Positions 38,294 through 47,366 of a stretch of 64,000 bases of DNA are shown here, piece after piece. This DNA is from Paenibacillus hexagrammi (GTDB lineage Bacteria > Bacillota > Bacilli > Paenibacillales > NBRC-103111). Position 1 is the first letter of the stretch, and each line of letters starts with the position of its first letter. Position numbers and translations under genes: made by a program. Where the stretch lies: assembly GCF_021513275.1 (NCBI RefSeq), contig NZ_CP090978.1, forward strand, positions 1,674,001-1,738,000, given 5' to 3'. Under the pieces are notes generated by a model. That model was not told the origin of the DNA and made no database searches. It worked only from the letters and a program-made list of their open reading frames with translations.

Positions 38294-39964
38294 ATGAGTG
38301 GCTCAAAGAAACTGTCGAAGAAACTGTCTATCATAGGACTTGGCGGTATTAATGAAATTGGGAAAAATATGTATGTCATTCAATATGCAGATGATATCGT
38401 CATTGTCGACTGCGGTTCCAAATTTCCTGATGAAAGTTTATTAGGCATCGATCTTATTGTCCCGGATATTTCGTATTTGCTTGAACATAGAAATAAAGTC
38501 AGAGGGATGATTGTTACACATGGGCATGAAGACCACATTGGCGGTATTCCTTATATTTTAAAACAATTGAACATGCCTATTTATGGTACTAGACTGACGC
38601 TGGGCTTAATCGCGGCCAAGATGAAAGAAGCGGGAGTATCGGCTCAGATGAGTTTAATCGACGGCGACAGTGACTTGAGACTCGGAGCTGTACGGGCGAC
38701 CTTTTTCAAAACCAACCACAGTATACCGGACTGCCTAGGCGTCGTATTTCATACTCCGGAAGGTACTGTTGTGCATACGGGGGATTTTAAATTCGATCTC
38801 AGTCCAGTCAATAAGCAGTATCCGGATTTGCATAAAATGGCCGAGATCGGCAAGAATGGTGTTCTTGCCCTGCTTTCAGAAAGCACCAATGCTGAACGCC
38901 CGGGCTTTACACCGTCAGAGCGGGTAGTTGGTGAGCATATTGCAGAAGCATTTCGCAAAGCGCAAAATAAAATTTTCATTTCAACCTTCGCGTCCAATGT
39001 GAACCGGCTTCAGCAGATTGTTGATGCAGCGGAGATGACGAACCGTAAGTTAGTGCTGCTAGGCAGAAGCATGATTAACGTCATACAAACCGCTACCGAA
39101 CTTGGTTACATACAAATTCCTCCCGGTATGCTAATTGAGCCTGCTGAGGTGAATCGGTTAACGCCAGAAAGGGTTGCTGTCCTTTGCACAGGAAGTCAAG
39201 GAGAGCCTATGGCCGCCTTGTCCCGTTTGTCGAATGGCTCATACCGACAGTTTGGCGTATCACAAGGCGATACGGTGATTCTCTCTGCAACTCCTATTCC
39301 AGGTAATGAGCGGAACGTCTCACGGATCGTCGATAACCTGTTTCGTTTAGGTGCCAAGGTGATTTATGGCTCAGGTTCCGCCACAGGCATGCATGTCTCG
39401 GGCCATGGCAGCCAAGAGGAGCTAAAGCTGATGCTTTCTCTAATGAAGCCAACGTATTTTATCCCCATTCATGGGGAGTACCGGATGCTCTACCAGCATG
39501 GTCTGTTAGCCGAATCGGTAGGTGTTTCCGCAAAGAACATCTATATTTTGAATAATGGAGACGTTCTTGATATTGAAAACGGAGCAGCTGTCCAAAGCCG
39601 CAAAGTTACGACGGGTAATACGTTTGTGGACGGCTTTGGCATAGGCGATGTAGGAAGCATTGTGCTGCGGGACAGGAAGCATTTGTCGGAGGATGGTATC
39701 TTAGTCGTGGTCATGACACTTAGTGATAATAAAATCCTGTCAGGTCCTGATATCATTTCGCGGGGCTTTGTGTATGTTAGGGAATCCGAGGGATTATTAG
39801 ACAAAGCCAATGAGTTGGTTACGAACAAAATTAATGATCTTCTGCAAGAAAATGTGAACCAATGGAGCACTCTAAAAATAAACATCAAAGAGGTGCTTGG
39901 CCGGTTCTTGTACGAGCAGACAGGCCGAAGACCGGTAATTCTGCCGATCCTGATGGACGTTTGA
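38294..39964 (+). CDS. rnjA: Ribonuclease J
   Basis: Endo- and 5'-to-3' exoribonuclease for mRNA decay and RNA maturation in the cytosol. The 556 residues match the family. The metallo-beta-lactamase core has HGHEDHIGG (His76, His78, Asp80, His81), NHSIPD and HTGDFKFD; the beta-CASP region has STNAERPGFT, FASNVNRLQQ and TGSQGEP. HVSGHGSQEE and IPIHGEYRM follow, then the C-terminal domain. Firmicutes often have two paralogues, so this may be RNase J1 or J2; the metal residues are intact, favouring an active enzyme. GGGAGG precedes the ATG. The permease gene starts at the base after the stop. Confidence 0.93.
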   Translation: MSGSKKLSKKLSIIGLGGINEIGKNMYVIQYADDIVIVDCGSKFPDESLLGIDLIVPDISYLLEHRNKVRGMIVTHGHEDHIGGIPYILKQLNMPIYGTRLTLGLIAAKMKEAGVSAQMSLIDGDSDLRLGAVRATFFKTNHSIPDCLGVVFHTPEGTVVHTGDFKFDLSPVNKQYPDLHKMAEIGKNGVLALLSESTNAERPGFTPSERVVGEHIAEAFRKAQNKIFISTFASNVNRLQQIVDAAEMTNRKLVLLGRSMINVIQTATELGYIQIPPGMLIEPAEVNRLTPERVAVLCTGSQGEPMAALSRLSNGSYRQFGVSQGDTVILSATPIPGNERNVSRIVDNLFRLGAKVIYGSGSATGMHVSGHGSQEELKLMLSLMKPTYFIPIHGEYRMLYQHGLLAESVGVSAKNIYILNNGDVLDIENGAAVQSRKVTTGNTFVDGFGIGDVGSIVLRDRKHLSEDGILVVVMTLSDNKILSGPDIISRGFVYVRESEGLLDKANELVTNKINDLLQENVNQWSTLKINIKEVLGRFLYEQTGRRPVILPILMDV

Positions 39965-41362
39965 ATGAGGCGGATAGGGAACGCTACGGGATCAATGAAA
40001 TGGTGGCAGCTGTCACTCTTTGGAGTAGCTTGTACGATTGGAACAGGCTACTTTCTTGGTTCTGGAATTGCCATAAAAGTTGGCGGTGCTTCGGTCGTTC
40101 TACTATTTATACTTGCGGCATTTGGGACCTATATTGTCTTTGATGTTTTATCCCGTATGACGGCTAAGAATCCTCAGAAGGGCTCATTTCAGGTTTATGC
40201 GAGAAAGGCATATGGCAGGTGGGCCGGCTTCAGCAGCGGTTGGGTGTATTGGTGTTCAGAGCTTCTTATCATGGGCAGTCAATTAATTGCACTTTCTTTA
40301 TTTACAAGAGTCTGGCTTCCCAACATGCCTATGTGGTTGTTGTCAGCAGGATATGCCATCTTAGGAATAACCGTTATTTTACTTGGTACCAAGGCTTTTG
40401 AAAGAGCTGAGCATGTGTTTGCTGTTGTGAAAGTATCGGCGATCGTTATGTTTCTGGTTATCGCGGCAGCCGCGTTATTCGGTTGGTTAAAAGGCAATGC
40501 TCCCGAGCCTAGGTTCCCGGCCACCTCTCGTGTGATGTTTCCTGGCGGCGGACTCGGAACTTGGTCCTCGTTCATCTATGCCTTCTATGCCTTCGGCGGC
40601 ATTGAAATCATGGGACTTATGGCGACAAGGTTGAAGAATCCTCAGGAGGCGCCAAAATCAGGGAAAATCATGCTTTTGCTATTAACCTTGATCTATATTG
40701 CTTCGTTGGTGCTGGTGTTAACTCTGGTTCCGATTGATCAGATGAATGGGAAGGACAGTCCGTTTCAGATCGCATTAAACAGCTATCAAATTCCCCTAGT
40801 CCCGCATATTTTTAATGCAATCCTCATTGTTGCCGGCTTCTCTACCATGGTTGCTTCCTTGTTTGCAGTGACAACTATAATGGTCACTTTGGCCGAGGAT
40901 CAAGATGCTCCCGGTATTTTTGCAAGGAAGACAAAGGGGAAGCGTAAGGTTCCGCTGCCTGCAATCGGGCTTACGTCAATAGGGATATCCTCCTCAGTCT
41001 TCATGGCGTTACTGCTGCCGGAAGAGCTTTTTGAGTACATAACGACTGCAGCCGGGATCATGCTGCTTTATAACTGGCTGTTTATATTATTATCTTCGGG
41101 AAGGCTTCTGGATTTATCGGTTTGGGGGAAAATCAAAAGATTTCTAGGAATGGGTCTCATCCTTGCTGCAGTAGGGGGAACATGTTTTCATCCTACAAGT
41201 CGTCCAGGATTCTGGATCAGTCTTCTTTTTATAGGGATCATTGGCGTTCTGACCTTCATCGTAGAGCTTGTTCGCAAAAATAATGCAATGGTAATAAGCC
41301 TGGAATTCACTCCGAGGAGCAGTTCCAAGCTTCATCCAAAAAAGAGCAAAGATGAGGTGTAA
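39965..41362 (+). CDS. APC-family amino acid permease
   Basis: A 465-residue membrane transporter of the amino acid-polyamine-organocation family with about 12 helices. The first helix holds FGVACTIGTGYFLGSG, the family substrate-binding glycine motif, and FYAFGGIEIMG marks helix 6. The closest groups are the Bacillus and E. coli AAT-type permeases, but the amino acid cannot be assigned. ATG directly follows the RNase J stop (TGAATG), with no good ribosome binding site, so translational coupling is likely. It is convergent with the LysE gene, 2 bp away. Confidence 0.88.
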   Translation: MRRIGNATGSMKWWQLSLFGVACTIGTGYFLGSGIAIKVGGASVVLLFILAAFGTYIVFDVLSRMTAKNPQKGSFQVYARKAYGRWAGFSSGWVYWCSELLIMGSQLIALSLFTRVWLPNMPMWLLSAGYAILGITVILLGTKAFERAEHVFAVVKVSAIVMFLVIAAAALFGWLKGNAPEPRFPATSRVMFPGGGLGTWSSFIYAFYAFGGIEIMGLMATRLKNPQEAPKSGKIMLLLLTLIYIASLVLVLTLVPIDQMNGKDSPFQIALNSYQIPLVPHIFNAILIVAGFSTMVASLFAVTTIMVTLAEDQDAPGIFARKTKGKRKVPLPAIGLTSIGISSSVFMALLLPEELFEYITTAAGIMLLYNWLFILLSSGRLLDLSVWGKIKRFLGMGLILAAVGGTCFHPTSRPGFWISLLFIGIIGVLTFIVELVRKNNAMVISLEFTPRSSSKLHPKKSKDEV

Positions 41363-41364
41363 AG

Positions 41365-41991
41365 CTAACTAATGATCAAAAGAAATGCTTCTTTGCCGAA
41401 ATGGAGGCCAAATGTAATCAAAGACATCCCCGATACGATTGAAATGATCGTTAATGCTTTCGGTGTCAAAAACCTTCGAAATGTACTGGCTAGAGAAGAC
41501 ATGATCATGTCCCAAATCAAGATGCCTAGGAACATAGCTGCTGTATGAAGGAATATGTCAGGTTTGTTCAGATCTGTGGTCATATCAGCCAAAACCGATC
41601 CGTAGATCCCTAACCAGAAAAGTATGGTTAAAGGGCTTGATATCGCCATAGCAAAACCGACAACAAACGATTTCAGCGGCGTTTCATCACTTTGAGTACT
41701 CAACGTGGTCATTTTTCCGGCTTTCAGTAAACTTTCAATTCCGGCATACATGAGAACAAAGCACCCAAATAACCATAGAAATGTCTTCATGAACGGCGTA
41801 GTTAGAAAATGAATAACACCGAAATAAATCAAAAGCATGAGCAGGGCATCCGCACACATGGCCCCTAAGCCAAGCAGCCAAGCATGTGTAAAGCCCTTCC
41901 TTATTCCTTTGTCCAGCTGCGCGGCATTAATGGGGCCGATTGGAGCCGCGAGCGACAAGCCAAGAAACATAAAGCTGAAGATGGTATGCAT
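41365..41991 (-). CDS. LysE-family translocator
   Basis: A 208-residue exporter of the LysE/RhtB family with about six helices. The N-terminal signature SLAAPIGPINAAQLDKGIRKG is typical (shown: APIGPINAAQLDKGIRKG), as is the later SSPLTILFWLGIYG. Members export amino acids or related small molecules; substrate here is unknown. Two ATGs lie six bases apart; AGGAG is best spaced for 41991. The gene ends 2 bp from the convergent amino acid permease. Confidence 0.87.
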   Translation of the reverse strand: MHTIFSFMFLGLSLAAPIGPINAAQLDKGIRKGFTHAWLLGLGAMCADALLMLLIYFGVIHFLTTPFMKTFLWLFGCFVLMYAGIESLLKAGKMTTLSTQSDETPLKSFVVGFAMAISSPLTILFWLGIYGSVLADMTTDLNKPDIFLHTAAMFLGILIWDMIMSSLASTFRRFLTPKALTIISIVSGMSLITFGLHFGKEAFLLIIS

Positions 41992-42098
41992 GTTCATGCT
42001 CTCCTATTCGGCAAGATAAAGTCATGAACAAGATATTCAGAAGGGACAGCTTGTATGCTATCTGAACGATACTTTCATCTGTCAGTAACCAGCATTTA

Positions 42099-42150
42099 AA
42101 AATGCGCAGCATTGGCTGGGGTTAGTAGCCCGCATCCGCGCTGCGCATTT
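42099..42150 (-). terminator. Terminator after manA
   Basis: On the minus strand AAATGCGCAG pairs with CTGCGCATTT, followed by TTAAAT. It ends the manA-ROK operon. Confidence 0.75.
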
Positions 42151-42155
42151 CATAT

Positions 42156-43097
42156 TTATTCGTGAGAAACGATAAGCTCAAGCGTTCCGTCTAATTGGAA
42201 AGCTTCAAATCCAAGAGGTAATAGGAAGTGATCGCCTTTTGTCAGTTCATATGAAACTTGACCGGCTATCAATTTGCCTTCACCGGACAGCACGCTGAAG
42301 ATGGTGAACTTGGCAGGCGCTTCAAATGAAGAAGGTCCGTCCACGTTCCATTTCTGAACTGTAAAGAAGGAATTGGACACATAGGTGACAACCTGCGTCT
42401 GTCCAACTGAATCTGTGCGGTACTCGGTGGTTGCCGAAGCGTGAGGAACAGTCGTGACCTCAATCGCTTTGTCCAGGTGCAGCTCGCGGAGGTTGCCTTC
42501 GGCATCCCGGCGGTCGTAATCATAAACCCGGTAGGTTGTATCGGAGCTTTGTTGTGTCTCCAGCACAACAATGCCTTTGCCCAGGGCATGGATGGTTCCG
42601 CTCGGCACATAGAAGAAATCGCCGGCCTTCACCGGAACACGCTCCAGCAGCTCGTCCCATTGGCCCTGTTGAATCATCGTTGTGAGCTGCTCTTTCGTCG
42701 CGGCTTTATGCCCATAAATGATTTCCGCGCCGGGCTCAGCGTCCACAATGTACCAGCATTCTGTTTTGCCTAGCTCGCCGTTCTCGTTCGCCATCGCATA
42801 AGCGTCCTCAGGATGAACTTGAACGGATAGATCGTCCGAAGCATCGAGGATTTTGGTCAGCAGCGGGAATTTAGCGGCGTTGGAGCCGAACAGCTTGGGA
42901 TGTTTCTCCCATAGATCTCCTAGCATCGTTCCAGCGTATTCGCCATTTACGACTACGCTCTGACCATTCGGATGGGCGGATACGGCCCAGCACTCACCTG
43001 TTTGCTCGGAAGGGATCTCATAGCCGTACAGGTCGCGAAGCTTCGTACCTCCCCAAATACGGTCTTTAAAAACAGGCTTCAAAAAAATGGGTTGCAT
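42156..43097 (-). CDS. manA: Mannose-6-phosphate isomerase, class I
   Basis: Interconverts mannose 6-phosphate and fructose 6-phosphate in the cytosol; zinc-dependent cupin enzyme. The 313 residues match the short Firmicutes type. FKDRIWGGTKLRD, ECWAVSAHPNG, VQVHPEDAYA (zinc His), KTECWYIVDA (zinc Glu), and YVPSGTIHALG (zinc His) are all present. ATG 43097 follows GGAGGAAC, so the longer frame from TTG 43112 overlaps the binding site. It lies 22 bp after the ROK kinase gene: together they resemble gmuE-gmuF of Bacillus, without the mannan hydrolases. Confidence 0.93.
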   Translation of the reverse strand: MQPIFLKPVFKDRIWGGTKLRDLYGYEIPSEQTGECWAVSAHPNGQSVVVNGEYAGTMLGDLWEKHPKLFGSNAAKFPLLTKILDASDDLSVQVHPEDAYAMANENGELGKTECWYIVDAEPGAEIIYGHKAATKEQLTTMIQQGQWDELLERVPVKAGDFFYVPSGTIHALGKGIVVLETQQSSDTTYRVYDYDRRDAEGNLRELHLDKAIEVTTVPHASATTEYRTDSVGQTQVVTYVSNSFFTVQKWNVDGPSSFEAPAKFTIFSVLSGEGKLIAGQVSYELTKGDHFLLPLGFEAFQLDGTLELIVSHE

Positions 43098-43119
43098 CGA
43101 TAGTTCCTCCAATATGTAA

Positions 43120-44034
43120 TTAATAGTTCACATGAACAAGCGCTGCTGCTCCGACAAGTCCTGCATCTGTTTGCAGCTGAGCCGGAACGATTCGTGTATG
43201 GCGTCCGCCTGGGTTAAGCGCATGTGCTGATACATAGGATCTGACAGCTTGAAATAGCGGTTCTCCAACTTGTGAGACACCTCCGCCAATAACGATGGTA
43301 TCGGGATCGAGAATGTTAATCAGCGATACACAGCCCATGCCTATATATTGATACAATTTGTCTACTAATTCAACCATATTTTGGTCACCTTCATTGGCAA
43401 GATCAAACACTTCTTTGGAAGTGACGGTTCTGCCAAGGAACTCAGAAGCCTGTCTGGCGATGGCGGTACCTGACGCTACCCATTCCCAGCAGCCAAGCTG
43501 TCCGCATACACAGCGGCCGGCAGAAGGATCAATGACCATATGCCCGGCGTCGCCGGCATTCCCGCTAGCTCCTGTCAAAAGCTTGCCGTGCAAGTAGATG
43601 CCCGAACCAATCCCCGTGCTGATCGTGACGAACACAAAATGATGGCTATCCTTCGCGGCTCCGATCCATTTTTCCGCAAGTGTAGCTGCGGTTGCATCAT
43701 TTTCCATACGGATCGGATAGGGCAGATGCCGCTCGAGCTCCTTCACAAGCGGGAAATCCTGCCAGCCTGGCAGGTTAGGAGGGCATGTGATCCGGCCTCC
43801 TGCAGGATCAAGCGGTCCAGGTGCGCCAATACCGATGCCGAGTATGGATGAATCTTCAATCGAATGTTGGTGCAGCAGTTCTTTCACTGCAGCTGCTATC
43901 TGCTCCACCATTTGGGGAGGAGAGATGCTTAAATCGGTCTTGATCGTGTGTTTAGCAGCTATGGTGCCCTGCTCATCAACGATTCCAATTGCTGTCTTTG
44001 TTCCGCCTATATCAATGCCAATCGCTAATTTCAA
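43120..44034 (-). CDS. ROK-family sugar kinase (fructokinase or glucokinase)
   Basis: Phosphorylates a hexose with ATP in the cytosol. The 304 residues show the ROK pattern: GIDIGGTKTAIG at the N-terminus, GIGAPGPLD, ENDATAATLAEKW with catalytic Asp, STGIGSGIY, GHMVIDPSAG, and the zinc motif CVCGQLGCWEWVASG. Fructose, glucose or mannose are possible; the downstream manA favours fructokinase, which is inference. TTG 44034 is the start, eight bases after GGAGGG. Divergent from the LacI regulator, with dyads between the two genes. Confidence 0.88.
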   Translation of the reverse strand: MKLAIGIDIGGTKTAIGIVDEQGTIAAKHTIKTDLSISPPQMVEQIAAAVKELLHQHSIEDSSILGIGIGAPGPLDPAGGRITCPPNLPGWQDFPLVKELERHLPYPIRMENDATAATLAEKWIGAAKDSHHFVFVTISTGIGSGIYLHGKLLTGASGNAGDAGHMVIDPSAGRCVCGQLGCWEWVASGTAIARQASEFLGRTVTSKEVFDLANEGDQNMVELVDKLYQYIGMGCVSLINILDPDTIVIGGGVSQVGEPLFQAVRSYVSAHALNPGGRHTRIVPAQLQTDAGLVGAAALVHVNY

Positions 44035-44061
44035 GGATGTTCCCTCCAGAGTCATATGGTT

Positions 44062-44098
44062 ACTTGACAAAACTTGATAAAATGAATAATGTCAAGTT
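44062..44098. promoter_or_regulatory. Divergent promoter/operator between ROK kinase and LacI genes
   Basis: ACTTGACA (44062-44069) and TGTCAAGT (44090-44097) form an inverted repeat, and AACTTGA (44071-44077) pairs with TCAAGTT (44092-44098). TTGACA (44064) and TAATGT (44087) with 17 bp between them make a plausible plus-strand sigma-A promoter. Probable site of LacI autoregulation and control of the kinase-manA operon. Confidence 0.5.
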
Positions 44099-44135
44099 AC
44101 AATAATTGTAGCATAGGTGGAAGGATTTGAACAAC

Positions 44136-45179
44136 ATGGCGAGGCCCAAAAAAGTCTCTATGCAGGACATTGCTCAGTACTTGGGCATATCGAAGAATGC
44201 CGTTTCCTTAGCGCTTTCGAACCGAAAAGGCGTGAGCGAAGAGTTGAGGCAGCAGGTGCTGCAAGCTGCAGAAGAGCTCGGCTATGACAAGCACATCGGA
44301 CAGGACTTAACCGGCAAGCAAGAGCATAGCGCGGTATTGATTCTTGTGCCGGAGCGAATTATGAGCTATGAAGATAATGAGCACTTTTTGTTTTATCATG
44401 ATTTGATATGGGGATTGGAGCAAAAGCTTAGGGACCAAGGCTTCAGCGCTGTTATCCAAAGAATCAGCCTACAGATGGAACAGAGCCTGTTCCTACCCGA
44501 GCTGACTCACTCCATTAACTTTGATCGCGTTATTCTCTTCGGAATTGTGAGGGAGGAGTACGCAAGGCTGGTCCAACAGAAGTGGAGTAGCTTGCTTATG
44601 TTCGATTCTTTCTATCGCAGCGTTCCCGGACCGGCTGTTACTTCAGCTAATGTAGAGGGGGCCTATACGGCGGCCCAGTACCTGCTTGATCAATGTCACC
44701 GGAGAATCGGCTTTATCGGTCCGGTTCATCTGACGACTAGTCATGAGGAGCGTTGGTTCGGCTTTTGGAAAGCTCTTAGCGAACAGAGCGTAATGGTAGA
44801 TGAATCGTGCTGTTTGCTGGAGTCGAAAGGATTTCACCACACAGAGGAAGAAATCAGGCATTTTCTGGATACGTGCGGGCACCTTCCAACGGCCTTCTTG
44901 TGCGGAAATGATCGAATTGCACTACTGCTCATGACAGAGCTGCAAACTCGTCAGATCCGGGTGCCGGAGGATATTTCCGTTATCGGTTTTGACGGGTTGG
45001 ACATGTCGGCATCCTCTGAACCGCCGCTGACAACGATGAAGGTCGATAAGAACGGAATGTGCGAAGCTGCGGCTAGGTGGCTCCAGATGGAAACCGGACG
45101 GAAAGAGGCTCCGCCCAATATGAGATGGTACGTGCCAGTCTCATTGATCGCACGGAGCTCAGTGAAAACATTGGTATGA
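44136..45179 (+). CDS. LacI-family transcriptional regulator
   Basis: A DNA-binding regulator of 347 residues. The N-terminal helix-turn-helix reads VSMQDIAQYLGISKNAVSLALS with the hinge helix region following (VLQAAEELGYDK). The periplasmic-binding-protein-like effector domain follows, with HRRIGFIG, FLCGNDRIALL and DISVIGFDGLDMS. The divergent ROK kinase and manA are the natural targets, with a hexose or hexose phosphate as the likely effector. ATG 44136 is about ten bases from GGAAGGA; TTG 44127 is too close. Confidence 0.9.
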   Translation: MARPKKVSMQDIAQYLGISKNAVSLALSNRKGVSEELRQQVLQAAEELGYDKHIGQDLTGKQEHSAVLILVPERIMSYEDNEHFLFYHDLIWGLEQKLRDQGFSAVIQRISLQMEQSLFLPELTHSINFDRVILFGIVREEYARLVQQKWSSLLMFDSFYRSVPGPAVTSANVEGAYTAAQYLLDQCHRRIGFIGPVHLTTSHEERWFGFWKALSEQSVMVDESCCLLESKGFHHTEEEIRHFLDTCGHLPTAFLCGNDRIALLLMTELQTRQIRVPEDISVIGFDGLDMSASSEPPLTTMKVDKNGMCEAAARWLQMETGRKEAPPNMRWYVPVSLIARSSVKTLV

Positions 45180-45194
45180 CAAAGGGCCATGGAA

Positions 45195-46096
45195 TCAACC
45201 CTGCTTTATAGAATGCCTGAGGGACGTAGAATCGTCCCTCTTTTGCTTCCGATAGTCCTTGGGGACAACGCCTTTGATTTCCCGAAAAATACGCGAAAAC
45301 GTTTTGTAGGAGCCATAGCCTACTTCTAGCGCGATTTCGGCCACGCTCATATCGGTGGAAGCAAGCAAGCTGCAAGCATGACGCAGCCGTAGATCATGAA
45401 GAAAATAGACAAAGCTTTGACCTGTCGTTTGTTTAATTACTTCGCTGATTCGAGACACACTCATGGAGAATTGTTCGGCCAACTCGGAAAGCGATAATTC
45501 TTCCTGATAATTTCGATGTATGTAATGAATGATCGGCCAGATGGAGGTAAGCTTGGGCATTGGATATGCCGCTTCAGTCCGTTGTTGCTGGCCTGTTTGT
45601 CGCACCCGGTCAAACCGGACCAAGATTTCCTTCAGCTTCACTTGCAGCATGGTTCTGCGCCAAGACTCGTCTCCCAGATATTCTTCGAACATATCTTCCA
45701 GCAGCTTGACCATGCGGATCTGCTCGTGCGGGCCGAGTTGTACAAAAGGAGGGAGCGGGTTGATCTCATTGAATAGCCCCGACAAGCCTTCATCGGCCCC
45801 CGGCTCCATCAGCAGATCCATACTGAACATGCAGTTATACAGCACTAAGGTACTGCCCGGATCTGTGAACAGTTCGTGTACCTGGTAGGGAAGCACGAAG
45901 GTAAAGGTTCCGGGAGACATGAGATGCTTGACACCGTTAATGGTCTCAGCCCCATGACCTTCAATCACATAGGAAAATTCCAAAAATCATGGCGGTGTGC
46001 AAAATATCCCCGCTCCAGCCGATTCAAGCTTATATGCAAGGGTGAAGCTGTGTTCATATTTGGGTACGTTTTCAAATAAGCGGGAAAGTAGGTCAT
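45195..46096 (-). pseudogene. AraC-family regulator with cupin sensor, frameshifted
   Basis: Regulator with an N-terminal cupin-type sugar-sensing half and a C-terminal AraC helix-turn-helix pair (LSLSELAEQFSMSVSRISEVI and VAEIALEVGYGSYKTFSRIF; shown shortened as LSELAEQFSMSVSRI). The main frame opens at LEFSYVIEGHG. Upstream in another frame, from ATG 46096 after GGAGGAG, lies MTYFPAYLKTY...GYFAHRHDF, the missing start. One base lost in the A5 run at 45983-45987 explains the break and restores 300 residues. It is divergent from the oxidoreductase and isomerase genes, its likely targets. Confidence 0.82.
45219..45246 (+). terminator. Terminator of the LacI gene, inside the AraC 3' end
   Basis: GAGGGACG (45219-45226) pairs with CGTCCCTC (45233-45240), then TTTT. 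The hairpin overlaps the last codons of the convergent AraC gene. Confidence 0.7.
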
Positions 46097-46272
46097 AGAT
46101 TGCTCGGCTCCTCCGAAAAAATGGGACATTTTTCGAAAAACAAGGTACGCTTTTTTCTTCCTTTTATTCTACCATAAATATCAGAAGTGCATCTCGGGCC
46201 AGATTGAAACGAGCACATCCCGGTATGCACTGAGAATGTGAATCGTAGACACAGAACAGGGAGGAAATAAGA

Positions 46273-47355
46273 ATGGCAGCAAATCAAAAAGTACGAATTG
46301 GCATCATCGGCGCAGGTAATATTGGTGGTGTACATATTGAACAATTTTCCAAGCTGGCTGATCAATGTGAAATCACCGCGATCACGGACGCTTACCTGCC
46401 TCTTGCTGAGTCTAGAGCTAAAGCCAACGGCATTGCCCAAGTCATGGCTACGCCTGAGCAGCTAATTGAAAGCGCTGACGTGGATGCCGTCATTATCGGA
46501 GTACCGAATCAATTCCATGCTCCACTCGCGTTACAAGCGATTCAAGCGGGCAAGCATGTGCTGCTCGAAAAGCCGATGGGTATCAATTCCGAAGCGGCGC
46601 GCCAAATTTATGAAGCAAGCAAGGCTTCGAATCAAGTCGTTATGATCGGACATCAAATGCGCTGGGAAGCCGTGCCGATGCAAATCAAGGAGCAGATTGA
46701 TCGCGGTGAGCTTGGTCATATCTATAACGCTAAAGCGGGTTGGTTCCGCCGCAAAGGGATACCCGGTTGGGGAACATGGTTTACACGGATGGATCAATCG
46801 GGCGGCGGCCCGTTAATTGATATTGGTGTGCATATGCTTGATCTGGCGCTTTACTTGATGGGCAATCCCAAGCCCGTATCGGTATACGGCTCAACTTACG
46901 CAGAGTTTGGTCCCAAGCGTAAAGGGATTGGAAATTGGGGCAAGCCGGACTGGAACGGCGTATACGATGTAGAAGATCTGGCTACCGCGCTGATTAAAAT
47001 GGACAATGGCAGCACACTGTCTCTCGAGGTGAGCTGGGCCGTTCACATGGACACCGACAATACGCCGTTTGTACATCTTATGGGCTCGGAAGGCGGGGCA
47101 AGCTATAGAGGAGCTAGTGGTAAGCTTCTGACGGAAAAGTTCGATCGTGCGATTGATACGGATTTATCCCGACCGGAACACGATGAAGGCGAACGCATAA
47201 GGCTTAGCCGGCATTTCCTGGAGTGCATCAAGGAAGGCAAGCAGCCGATCACATCCGCGCTTACCGGATATACAAACAATTTGGTGCTGGATGCGATTTA
47301 TGAATCTTCTCGGACAGGGAATGAAGTCAAGCTGAATTGGAATGCAGAATCGTAG
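46273..47355 (+). CDS. Gfo/Idh/MocA-family oxidoreductase
   Basis: An NAD(P)-dependent sugar or inositol dehydrogenase, 360 residues. The N-terminal Rossmann fold shows GIIGAGNIGGVH; EKPMG (about residue 97) carries the conserved Lys, and GGPLIDIGVHMLDLA has the catalytic-type Asp and His. The C-terminal alpha/beta domain follows. The substrate is not fixed. The next gene is a sugar phosphate isomerase-like TIM barrel, 11 bp on, so they probably act in one catabolic route controlled by the divergent AraC gene. GGGAGG precedes ATG. Confidence 0.9.
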   Translation: MAANQKVRIGIIGAGNIGGVHIEQFSKLADQCEITAITDAYLPLAESRAKANGIAQVMATPEQLIESADVDAVIIGVPNQFHAPLALQAIQAGKHVLLEKPMGINSEAARQIYEASKASNQVVMIGHQMRWEAVPMQIKEQIDRGELGHIYNAKAGWFRRKGIPGWGTWFTRMDQSGGGPLIDIGVHMLDLALYLMGNPKPVSVYGSTYAEFGPKRKGIGNWGKPDWNGVYDVEDLATALIKMDNGSTLSLEVSWAVHMDTDNTPFVHLMGSEGGASYRGASGKLLTEKFDRAIDTDLSRPEHDEGERIRLSRHFLECIKEGKQPITSALTGYTNNLVLDAIYESSRTGNEVKLNWNAES

Positions 47356-47366
47356 GAGGGATCGCA

